Of a stretch of DNA of 41,838 bases, positions 36,001-41,838 are shown in pieces (position 1 is the first letter of the stretch; every line of letters starts with the position of its first letter). A program made the position numbers and the translations under genes. This DNA is from an uncultured Bacteroidales bacterium. Its GTDB lineage: Bacteria > Bacteroidota > Bacteroidia > Bacteroidales > Bacteroidaceae. The DNA lies in the NCBI GenBank assembly GCA_902798425.1, contig CADBWR010000018.1, positions 1 through 41,838 of the forward strand, written 5' to 3'. Below the pieces are notes generated by a model. That model was not told the origin of the DNA. It ran no database searches and saw only the letters and a program-made list of their open reading frames with translations.

Positions 36001-36379
36001 CGCGCCATTGGTTTCTCACCACAAAGCTGTTCAGCTGCGGTTTTTCAAAGTCCATCAGCTTGACCAGTGCCGTCTTCGAGCGCCCATCCTCGCTGTATTT
36101 CACCTCCACGCCACTTTGCAGATAGTCCATCAGCTGCTCGTTCCTTTGCTCCAGCGTTCCTTCGTTGATGTTCGTCACCAGTCGGTAGGCTTCATCTATC
36201 ACGTATTCACTACACGATGGATTCAGACGCTGCAGTCCAGCCTTCAGATCTTGGGCATGATAAGGCAACCTGTAGTCGCGCTCTACGTCATATCCGCATT
36301 CGTACTGATAACCCAACTCCTTAAATAAGGATATCAGCGTCTGCTCGTAGCTGTCTTCGGTGAACTTATTGGTACTCAT
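33053..36379 (-). CDS. hsdR: Type I restriction enzyme R subunit
   Basis: A 1108-residue restriction and translocation subunit. The nuclease motif is Asp136 in RCDMVVFINGLP then Glu150-x-Lys152 in VVIELKSPS. The translocase has Walker A HTQGSGKS (288-295), DEAH (402-405) in ITDEAHRSQYGE, and FIGFTGTPISERD; motif VI is AIARVNRVFPEKEGG. A helical C-terminal part of about 350 residues follows. It needs HsdM and HsdS to cut unmodified DNA. It is the last gene of the minus-strand locus, 12 bp after the kinase-like gene, and ends near a bidirectional terminator. Confidence 0.95.
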   Translation of the reverse strand: MSTNKFTEDSYEQTLISLFKELGYQYECGYDVERDYRLPYHAQDLKAGLQRLNPSCSEYVIDEAYRLVTNINEGTLEQRNEQLMDYLQSGVEVKYSEDGRSKTALVKLMDFEKPQLNSFVVRNQWRVVEYEPIRCDMVVFINGLPLVVIELKSPSREETDEEDAYTQIKQYQQKCPSLFVYNAFNVTSDMLMTQAGTITAKRNRYMEWKSVDGKSETTEIADYETFFNGIFQKERLIDILQNFECFDHKDGRMAKIMAAYHQYFAVNKALRHTHTAVGGDGKIGVFWHTQGSGKSLSMVFYVHRLIQEFPQCTIVVVTDRNDLDQQLFEQFAGCQKFLRQEPQRVGFDLNEKGKLTKTGGREDLVRKLKDLQTGGIIFTTIQKFEEGTGLLSERENIIVITDEAHRSQYGEEYWDVKAEKMKKGFALLMHEALPHASFIGFTGTPISERDRDTKEVFGDYIDVYDMTQAVADGATRPVYYESRVINLNLNEEALRKLDEEFDRLADEGATEEQINKVRRDNSGLKEILCHQDTINSLCDDILKHYEENRQHELTGKAMIVAYNKEAAVKIYKRILALRPDWTEKVHVVASAANTDNPEWHDIINARNNKEYAKLFKDDESPMKIAIVVDMWLTGFDVPSLATMYVYKPMKGHNLMQAIARVNRVFPEKEGGLIVDYVGIAQALKQAMQDYTNRDKKQFGDPDIQKTAKVKFQEKLEICRDLLHGFDYTGFYEGSDAERARIIKGGLNFLLAPNKTDKQKDYIKESQLLHNALTLCRSLISDHDKREVALMDAIRVLLLRFTQNHGPVTKQEINERIAALIEQSIQSTGVINLFETKREFSLFDEGFIEELRKMKEKNLAVQLLEKLVKERIRQYERTNIVQSQKFSELMNQALSNYLKGMLTNEEVIEELLKMAAEIKRTEEEGNELGLNVEEKAFYDALTSPEGIREAYSNDEFIALTKELTEQLRKNRTIDWNKKESARAKMRVLVKRLLKKYKYPPEGQEQALNTVMAQCNKWADDDDHFNLVKLADVEDDRDVRNLLFNRLQMDAEVSDMALQREVTELYGERYPDMTLNEWRHIIEVYTSMIREAAKPKATEIPLGYPMAAEE

Positions 36380-36391
36380 AGGGATTTTTAG

Positions 36392-37033
36392 TTATTGCTT
36401 TCTTGCTATTTCAGCGTCGATGACATACATGTCACCATCTTTATCTACTAATACATTGCGAGGAACCACATCCCATACTCGATACGATTCGCCTTTAAAT
36501 CGCCCTGTTTCGCCATCTCTTTCAAATCCTAAGGCAGCCATATAGGTGTCAATCATGATTTGCGTGGCAGGCTGAGACTCGCATATTCGTTCTTGTTCTA
36601 ATACAGGCATGATGGTTCTGCCATCGTAACCGGTAAAGCCATGAAGCTTGTAGGCTGTATTAGGAAATATCAGATTATGGAGCAGGATTTTATCCAGCAA
36701 TTTACAGATACCTCCGCTATTTAGCAGATTATTTACTTTATAAATCGTATCTTTTGCAACGTATGTGTCATTTTCATTACCACTAGGGCCAGGGGTTCCT
36801 AGGTCAAAAACGTTGTCCATAGGAATCCATATACCATGTTCCTTAGCGTACTGCTCAGCAACACGTTGCTCTATTTCGAAGCGAGTTCCATTTCTTTGGC
36901 CATCTCCAGATTCCTCCTCATGTAGTTGGCAAAGTCTTTGGAGTTCATTGGAGACTTCTTGAATTCTACGATTTTCTTCATCGTACGCTCCATCGCCTCT
37001 TTGTGAAACTGATTCAGGTATGTCATAATTCAT
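36392..37033 (-). CDS. Kinase-like protein (polyvalent-protein kinase type) within the RM locus
   Basis: A 213-residue protein. The last 25 residues hold WDVVPRNVLVDKDGDMYVID: Asp188 and Asn193 match the catalytic-loop D-x4-N spacing, and Asp206 is the DFG-equivalent. Upstream, YVAKDTIYKVNNL (91-103) resembles the lysine strand, and GYDGRTIMPVLEQERI the hinge. This is close to my memory of the Kinase-PolyVal family found in phage and mobile-element polyvalent proteins. The N-terminal 60 residues are Glu/Gln-rich and helical. It sits between hsdS and hsdR in the same direction (56 bp after hsdS). A defence role, for example as a switch or toxin-like effector, is inference. Confidence 0.7.
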   Translation of the reverse strand: MNYDIPESVSQRGDGAYDEENRRIQEVSNELQRLCQLHEEESGDGQRNGTRFEIEQRVAEQYAKEHGIWIPMDNVFDLGTPGPSGNENDTYVAKDTIYKVNNLLNSGGICKLLDKILLHNLIFPNTAYKLHGFTGYDGRTIMPVLEQERICESQPATQIMIDTYMAALGFERDGETGRFKGESYRVWDVVPRNVLVDKDGDMYVIDAEIARKQ

Positions 37034-37089
37034 ATTTTTTGCAAAGTTAGGAATTTATTTCGAATTCTGTACTTATTCTCCTAAGTTTT

Positions 37090-38238
37090 TTAGATTTCTA
37101 CTTCATTTACTTTCAGTTCTCCCGACATCAGCTTGGGAAGGAGTGTATCGCGGAGAGTCGCAAGGCGACGGGATTCTTCATTATTATGGTGGATTGCTGC
37201 ATATAACGCTAAGGCTTTGTTATTAAAGTCATTGATAATACTATCAGAAGGTACTACAACTTTCATATTATTCAGTATCTCAGTCGTCATACTTGGTACT
37301 GCTGAACCTGCATTCAATGAGGCTAAATCCCTATTGCTAAGGTATATAAATACAAATAGCATAATATTCTCAACCTTAGGGATACTATAAAACATCGTAT
37401 CAACAGTCCAGAAAGCCTCATTCACATACATTACGTTGTTCAATGTTCCCTTTCGAGGAATAAGAACCGATTCACCTGAATACAATGATTTCTCCACATA
37501 TCTCATTAGGCCGCCTGACCCATATACCGGATAGCGACCTTCTGTAAGCTTTTTGTGGTCTTTACCATATTTGACATCTATTAGCTCTCCAAGCATTCCT
37601 ACTCTCCATCCTTTCGGAATCCTGCCCAATTCACTCTCTACAAACTCACCATCCTTAAATGGTTCGAAGTCCACAAACCAAGACTTAAACAACGCTTGCG
37701 CCTGCTGCTCCAAATTCTCGTTTATCTGTTTGTTGACAGCGATTTTATCATCCAGTTTTGTAAGGATGTCTGCTATACTCTTCTGTTCCGCTATTGAGGG
37801 GAGCTTCATTGTCAAGTTTTCAAGAACATCAACTTGTGCTCTTTGGCGTCCAGAAGTCCCAACCATAGACTTTATAGCAGCATCTTTGAAAGAAGGAAAA
37901 TGTGTTAGGTAATAGACGAAAAGATTATCACTAATTCCTTTTCTTCCTCGTATCACAATATATTCTGTTGAACCATAAGCTATCTCGTTTTCATCTAACA
38001 ACGAAATGAAAGCGTGTTTCCCATTTTCAAGACATGGCGTAATCCTTGCCATTATAGTATCTCCATTTCGGAATTTTGCACCACCGGAATAAGGCTCATA
38101 ACTCCAAGAGTATATGTCTCTTGAATGTGGCACGAGTTGGTCCATTGTGATCTTCCTCGCTACAGTATCTTTTTTGAGACTAATTTTAGGGTTAAACTCC
38201 ATAAAATCACCCAATTTATATTCTTTCCACTCTTCCAT
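37090..38238 (-). CDS. hsdS: Type I restriction enzyme specificity subunit
   Basis: A 382-residue DNA-recognition subunit. Two target-recognition domains are each followed by a helical spacer: the first ends near SIADILTKLDDKIAVNKQIN, the second with LRDTLLPKLMSGELKVNEVE. The first TRD starts WKEYKLGDFMEFNPKIS. ATG 38238 is chosen; the longer frame runs into the upstream ATPase gene. It starts 10 bp after the ATPase stop. Base use is slightly AT-richer than in hsdR and hsdM, as often seen for exchanged TRDs. Confidence 0.93.
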   Translation of the reverse strand: MEEWKEYKLGDFMEFNPKISLKKDTVARKITMDQLVPHSRDIYSWSYEPYSGGAKFRNGDTIMARITPCLENGKHAFISLLDENEIAYGSTEYIVIRGRKGISDNLFVYYLTHFPSFKDAAIKSMVGTSGRQRAQVDVLENLTMKLPSIAEQKSIADILTKLDDKIAVNKQINENLEQQAQALFKSWFVDFEPFKDGEFVESELGRIPKGWRVGMLGELIDVKYGKDHKKLTEGRYPVYGSGGLMRYVEKSLYSGESVLIPRKGTLNNVMYVNEAFWTVDTMFYSIPKVENIMLFVFIYLSNRDLASLNAGSAVPSMTTEILNNMKVVVPSDSIINDFNNKALALYAAIHHNNEESRRLATLRDTLLPKLMSGELKVNEVEI

Positions 38239-38248
38239 AAATGGGAAT

Positions 38249-39571
38249 TTACTTTTCACTCTCAATTTGTTTGTTGATATATCCCAGTACCCCATAAAGT
38301 GGTATATTCTCCATCCAGTCCTGATCAATGTAAGGTTTCATGGAGCAACGCAGCCCCTTGAGATGTTTATCTGCATGATCTACCGTAATAAACTGTTTCA
38401 GCGACTTACTCTTCACGTTCTCCTCAGCCTTAACCTCAATAGGAATAACGCGCTCGGCTGTCTGCACCAAGAAATCAACTTCCTGGGTAGAATTATTCTT
38501 GCTGAAATAATAGGCATCAAAATCGCCAATTGACTTCAATTGCTCCAGCACGTAATTTTCCGTGAAAGCACCTTTGAATTCTGTAAACACACCATTATTT
38601 ATGAGCATGAGTCTCGGACTGGCCTTAGACATAGCCCCTAATAGTCCGACATCCAACAGATAAAGTTTGAATGCATCGAAGTCTTCATAGAACTTCAATG
38701 GCATCTCTGGATTCTTACATCTGCGAATCTTATACACAAGACCTGCCCTGACAAGCCACTCTATGGCGATTTCAAAATCGCGAGCCCTACCGCCTTCCTT
38801 TACAGCACCATAGATAAACTTCTTGTTTTCTTTAGCAAGTTGATTAGGAATACTTTCCCATACCATACGTATGCGCTCTGTTTCATCACCAGCATGCTTG
38901 GCAAAATCGTTATCGTATGCTCGCAGAATTTCCTCGTGTATCCGGCGTACCTTATTAATATCGCCCTTTGTGGTATATTGCAACACAGCCTCAGGCATTC
39001 CTCCTACATAATAATACTGTCGTAGTAGTTCCTGAACCTTGGAATCCAATATCTGCAACATTTCCCAATCTGCATGTGCCAACATCTCAGCAACTCTTTC
39101 TTCGCCTTTTGCCCAAAGGAACTCCTCGAATGTCATGGGATAAAGTGTGAGAAGATTAACCTTACCAACAGGATAAGACTCACCTTTACGGTGAGTGGTT
39201 CCAAGTAGTGAACCTGCCACAACAACATGCTGCTCACGGGCGTTTTCACAAAAATACTTTAAACTGTCAAGTCCTCTATACGCCTCCTGAATCTCGTCCA
39301 TGAATATCAGCGTCTTACCTGCAGTAATCTTTTGATGCGTGATGGATTCCAGTAAATACATGATGCGATCCACCTTAAGATCAACACGGAATATCTCCTG
39401 TGCTTCAGGATCATCATGGAAATTCACATAAACAAGATTTTGGTATTCATTCTGCCCAAACTCTTTTAGCAGCCAAGTTTTACCTACCTGACGAGCACCC
39501 TCAAGCACCAAAGGCTTGCGGTCTGGATCGTTTTTCCAATCTATCAGCGCATTATATAGTTTTCTTTTCAT
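38249..39571 (-). CDS. AAA ATPase with DUF4143 domain, inserted between hsdM and hsdS
   Basis: A 440-residue protein of the AAA_14/DUF4143 family. Walker A is GARQVGKT (25-32) and Walker B ends IFMDEIQ (Asp92, Glu93). The middle region LLTLYPMTFEEFLWA is typical. The C-terminal DUF4143 part ends with EVDFLVQTAERVIPIEVKAE, which has the E-D...E-x-K spacing of a restriction-endonuclease-like fold. These ATPases are abundant in Bacteroidetes and mostly uncharacterised. Its start lies beside a 33-bp repeat array and its own promoter, and it separates hsdM from hsdS, so it may have inserted there as a unit. Confidence 0.88.
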   Translation of the reverse strand: MKRKLYNALIDWKNDPDRKPLVLEGARQVGKTWLLKEFGQNEYQNLVYVNFHDDPEAQEIFRVDLKVDRIMYLLESITHQKITAGKTLIFMDEIQEAYRGLDSLKYFCENAREQHVVVAGSLLGTTHRKGESYPVGKVNLLTLYPMTFEEFLWAKGEERVAEMLAHADWEMLQILDSKVQELLRQYYYVGGMPEAVLQYTTKGDINKVRRIHEEILRAYDNDFAKHAGDETERIRMVWESIPNQLAKENKKFIYGAVKEGGRARDFEIAIEWLVRAGLVYKIRRCKNPEMPLKFYEDFDAFKLYLLDVGLLGAMSKASPRLMLINNGVFTEFKGAFTENYVLEQLKSIGDFDAYYFSKNNSTQEVDFLVQTAERVIPIEVKAEENVKSKSLKQFITVDHADKHLKGLRCSMKPYIDQDWMENIPLYGVLGYINKQIESEK

Positions 39572-39578
39572 ACCAATT

Positions 39579-39743
39579 TACACTTTTCTGGACGAATTAT
39601 CGCTGCAAAAATACACTTTTCTGGACGAACTTCCAAATATTTTTCCAATTTTATGAGGGAATAATTGTGCTTTCTTGCCAATTTTATGAGGGAACAGCTG
39701 TGCTTTCTTGCCAATTTTATGAGGGAATTATGGCTAGTTGATA
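39579..39743. repeat. Array of 33-bp periods upstream of the DUF4143 ATPase gene
   Basis: Five blocks in 33-bp register begin at 39579, 39612, 39645, 39678 and 39711. The first two share TACACTTTTCTGGACGAA (from 39579 and 39612). The last three share CCAATTTTATGAGGGAA followed by ...TGTGCTTTCTTG. The array fills the gap between the hsdM stop (39734) and the ATPase start (39571), and runs a few bases into hsdM. The 33-bp period keeps a minus-strand frame open, giving 11-residue repeats. Confidence 0.9.
39606..39613 (-). promoter_or_regulatory. Promoter of the DUF4143 ATPase gene, inside the repeat array
   Basis: TATTTTTG read on the minus strand, with TTTG at 39634-39637 about 20 bp further upstream. 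It lies 35 bp before ATG 39571. Confidence 0.55.
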
Positions 39744-41245
39744 CCAAATCCAATACTTCCTAACTGCTTCTTAATCTCGTCCTCCAAGCGGTGGCTTTCA
39801 GCAAAGAGTCCACTGAGTTCTGAGGTCAGGCGCTGCATCTTCTCTGCAAATGGCTCGCCATCGTCTTCCTGCTCTGCTATACCCACATAGCGGCCTGGGG
39901 TGAGAATGAAGTCCTGAGCCTGAATGTCCTGCAGAGTCTTGACAGCACAGTAGCCTGCTTCATCGTCGAGGGTGCCATTGCGGAAGTTGTCGAAAGTGTC
40001 GGCTATCTTCTTGATGTCGTCTGCCATCAATTCGCGCACGGCTCGAGTCACCATGGTACCCATATTCCTGGCATCGATAAACAACACCTTGTCAGGCTGC
40101 TGCTTGTTGCGAGAGAGGAACCACAGCGAAACAGGAATACCCGTCGAATAGAACAGCTGGCTGGGCAAGGCAATAATACCTTCTACCAAGTCGGCCTCTA
40201 CAATCTTCTGGCGGATGGCGCCTTCACCACCTGTCTGACTGCTCAAAGCTCCATTGGCCAATACCAAACCGATACGGCCATTGGGCGAGAGATGGTGAAT
40301 CATGTGCTGCATCCAAGCAAAGTTAGCGTTGCCTGCTGGTGGAATACCGAACTTCCAACGGGCATCTTTCTCCAGCTTGTCGGCTCCCCAGTCGCTGAGG
40401 TTGAAGGGCGGATTCGCCATGATGAAGTCTGCCTTCAGCGTGGGGTGCTGGTCGTTGAAGAAGGTGTCAGCATACGACTTGCCCAGATTAGCCTCCAGTC
40501 CGCGGATGGCGACGTTCATGTGGGCCATCTTCCATGTCGAGGGGTTGGCCTCCTGACCATAGACGCTGATGTTGTTAATATCCTTCTGGTGGTTCTGTAT
40601 GAACTTGGCACTCTGCACGAACATACCACCAGAGCCACAGCAAGGGTCATAGACACGGCCCTGATAGGGCTGCAATATCTCGACAATGGTTCGGACAATA
40701 CAGCTGGGAGTATAGAATTCGCCAGCATTCTTTCCCTCCATCGAGGCGAACTTCTGCAAGCAGTATTCATAGACGCGACCCAGCAGATCCTTCTCGTCGC
40801 CTGATGCCAGCATGTGGATGTTGGTGAAGAGATCTACCACATCGCCCAAGCGGCGCTTGTCCAGTTCAGGACGTGCATAGTTGCTGGGCAGTACACCTTT
40901 CAGCTTGGTGTTCTCGCGTTCAATAGCCTCCAAAGCATCATCAATAACCTTACCAATCTGGGGCGTATGTGCTGCCAAGGAAATAACCTGCCAACGAGCC
41001 TCCTGAGGAACAAAGAACACATTGTCTGCCTCGTATTCGTCCTTGTCCTCTACGTCTGCATCTGGCTCCTCCAACAATTCCTTGTATTTTGCCTCAAACT
41101 TATCGCTGATGTACTTCAGGAAGATGAGACCCAGCACCACACCTTCATATTCCGAAGCATTCAGGTTGCCTCGAAGCTTATCAGCAGCTCTCCATATTGC
41201 ATCCTCAAAACCTATTGAGGTAGTATTCTCGCTTTTCTTTGCCAT
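39734..41245 (-). CDS. hsdM: Type I restriction enzyme M subunit (N6-adenine methyltransferase)
   Basis: A 503-residue methyltransferase. An N-terminal helical domain (FEDAIWRAADKLRGNLNASE) is followed by the SAM motif VYDPCCGSGGM (198-208) and the catalytic NPPF motif (278-281) in ADFIMANPPFNLSDWG. GEFYTPSCIVRTIVEIL and GKNAGEFYTP before motif I are typical of HsdM. It is the first gene of the locus in transcription order and has its own promoter. With HsdS it methylates adenine in the recognition site. Confidence 0.96.
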   Translation of the reverse strand: MAKKSENTTSIGFEDAIWRAADKLRGNLNASEYEGVVLGLIFLKYISDKFEAKYKELLEEPDADVEDKDEYEADNVFFVPQEARWQVISLAAHTPQIGKVIDDALEAIERENTKLKGVLPSNYARPELDKRRLGDVVDLFTNIHMLASGDEKDLLGRVYEYCLQKFASMEGKNAGEFYTPSCIVRTIVEILQPYQGRVYDPCCGSGGMFVQSAKFIQNHQKDINNISVYGQEANPSTWKMAHMNVAIRGLEANLGKSYADTFFNDQHPTLKADFIMANPPFNLSDWGADKLEKDARWKFGIPPAGNANFAWMQHMIHHLSPNGRIGLVLANGALSSQTGGEGAIRQKIVEADLVEGIIALPSQLFYSTGIPVSLWFLSRNKQQPDKVLFIDARNMGTMVTRAVRELMADDIKKIADTFDNFRNGTLDDEAGYCAVKTLQDIQAQDFILTPGRYVGIAEQEDDGEPFAEKMQRLTSELSGLFAESHRLEDEIKKQLGSIGFGIN

Positions 41246-41283
41246 ATATTATGTGTACATATCTTGGTTAATAGATATCTATG

Positions 41284-41291
41284 CAAAGGTA
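41284..41291 (-). promoter_or_regulatory. Promoter of the type I RM locus
   Basis: TACCTTTG read on the minus strand, about 38 bp upstream of the hsdM ATG, with TTG-type sequence about 20 bp further on. Confidence 0.65.
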
Positions 41292-41389
41292 GTAATTTAC
41301 TTTGAAACAACCAAAAATTAATAAGGTATTATTCAAATAAATATGGTATTTTCTACGCTGGAGTGACATCATTAAGTTGAAGTACATCG

Positions 41390-41589
41390 AACTGGACAAC
41401 TGGACAACTGGACATGGACGTTTTCCCAAAATTTAAGTGGAAAAACGGGGGATAATTAAGAAGTAACAAATTATAAGTATAATTATTCAATATAAATAAT
41501 AATATATATATTATTATTTATATTGACATATACGTCTGCACATTTAAAAACACCAAAATGTCCATGTCCAGTTGTCCAGTTGTCCAGTT
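41390..41589. repeat. 200-bp element with 30-bp perfect terminal inverted repeats
   Basis: 41390-41419 is the exact reverse complement of 41560-41589. Each arm is three 8-bp direct repeats AACTGGAC plus ATGGAC. The 140-bp interior is very AT-rich and contains a 40-bp perfect palindrome (41487-41526). No gene is inside. It lies about 100 bp behind the hsdM promoter. Confidence 0.95.
41487..41526. repeat. 40-bp perfect AT-rich palindrome
   Basis: The stretch reads the same on both strands, with centre ATATAT near 41506-41507. It lies near, but not at, the centre of the flanking 30-bp inverted repeats. Such a palindrome could be a DNA-melting or cruciform site, or a stem. Confidence 0.92.
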
Positions 41590-41838
41590 TGTTGTGTCAC
41601 CATGAAAAACATGATTGCGTTTCGATAGCACAACCCTCGCTGGAGCGACCTTTGGAATTTTTCGTAAAAATTGAGTGAAAAATACCCCTCAAAAATGGCG
41701 GTTTTTGGGCGAAAAATTTGGAGCGCATTTCTTTTCTTCGTAACTTTGCATTGTCAAAGAGAAGGTAAGGCGGTCGTCGCGCGAGACAGGCTAAGCCGCT
41801 TCCGAGACAGCCTAATACGCGAAATTATCAGCTGTATA
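41590..41838 (+). other. Gene-free region with a rightward promoter at the window edge
   Basis: No convincing gene in 249 bp. A promoter-like TAACTTTG is at 41741-41748. The following 90 bp have no ATG and hold GC-rich sequence with the near-repeat CGAGACAGGCTAA/CGAGACAGCCTAA. It looks like the start of a long leader or another structured RNA whose end is outside the window. Confidence 0.5.
41741..41748 (+). promoter_or_regulatory. Promoter firing out of the window
   Basis: TAACTTTG at 41741-41748 with no start codon in the remaining 90 bp. Confidence 0.5.

Noticed and set aside
39579-39743. Possible CRISPR array
   Set aside because: Units are contiguous 33-bp periods without unique spacers, and no cas genes are present.
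39568-39753. 61-residue minus-strand frame with SLIKLARKH repeats ending in an ATGA overlap with the ATPase start
   Set aside because: It is generated by the 33-bp repeat period, starts inside hsdM, and the ATPase promoter lies within it. Kept only as a remark in the repeat finding.

Overview
The window looks like a chromosomal segment of a Bacteroidales bacterium, most likely Prevotella/Segatella-like. The evidence is Bacteroidetes-type promoters (TAnnTTTG at -7, weak TTG-type box about 20 bp upstream), no Shine-Dalgarno pattern, the acpP-fabF-rnc order, BspA-like leucine-rich repeats, and a rimP-nusA-infB block running into suf genes. All identifications are from reading the sequence; no database search was possible.

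Layout. 1-2.6 kb: acpP (3' end), fabF and rnc, closed by a strong terminator. 2.6-4.3 kb: a VapE-like AAA+ gene bracketed by nested inverted repeats, a candidate small mobile cassette. 4.3-4.6 kb: a promoter, about 275 nt of strongly structured non-coding RNA and its own intrinsic terminator. 4.7-6.8 kb: an unrecognised protein and a BspA-like surface protein. 6.9-11.3 kb: a GH3-type enzyme, an Ig-like lipoprotein and a DUF3108 protein. 11.3-12.6 kb (minus): a RAYT-like Y1 transposase carrying an in-frame 24-bp repeat insertion and a second domain. 12.7-16.1 kb: a Dna2-like nuclease-helicase and an orphan ABC ATPase. 16.1-27.6 kb: rimP-nusA-infB, sufB-sufC-sufD, then sufS-dus, with one convergent secreted-protein gene between sufD and sufS. 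27.6-32.7 kb: a His-rich TonB-dependent receptor, a small secreted protein, cysS (minus) and a TonB-receptor remnant (minus). 33.0-41.2 kb (minus): a type I restriction-modification locus in transcription order hsdM, DUF4143 ATPase, hsdS, kinase-like gene, hsdR. 41.3-41.8 kb: gene-free DNA with a 30-bp perfect inverted repeat, a 40-bp palindrome and a promoter firing out of the window.

How it works together. The core genes cover fatty acid elongation, dsRNA processing, ribosome maturation and translation initiation (rimP leader hairpin, nusA, infB), Fe-S assembly (sufBCD with sufS), tRNA modification and tRNA charging. The accessory parts are defence (type I RM with two inserted genes), surface and uptake functions, and several repeat-based elements. 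The features most worth following are the structured RNA at 4321-4594, the repeat-bracketed vapE cassette, the inverted-repeat element at 41390-41589, the RM locus with kinase and ATPase insertions, and the heptamer arrays that supply stop codons, start codons and signal-peptide residues to neighbouring genes.
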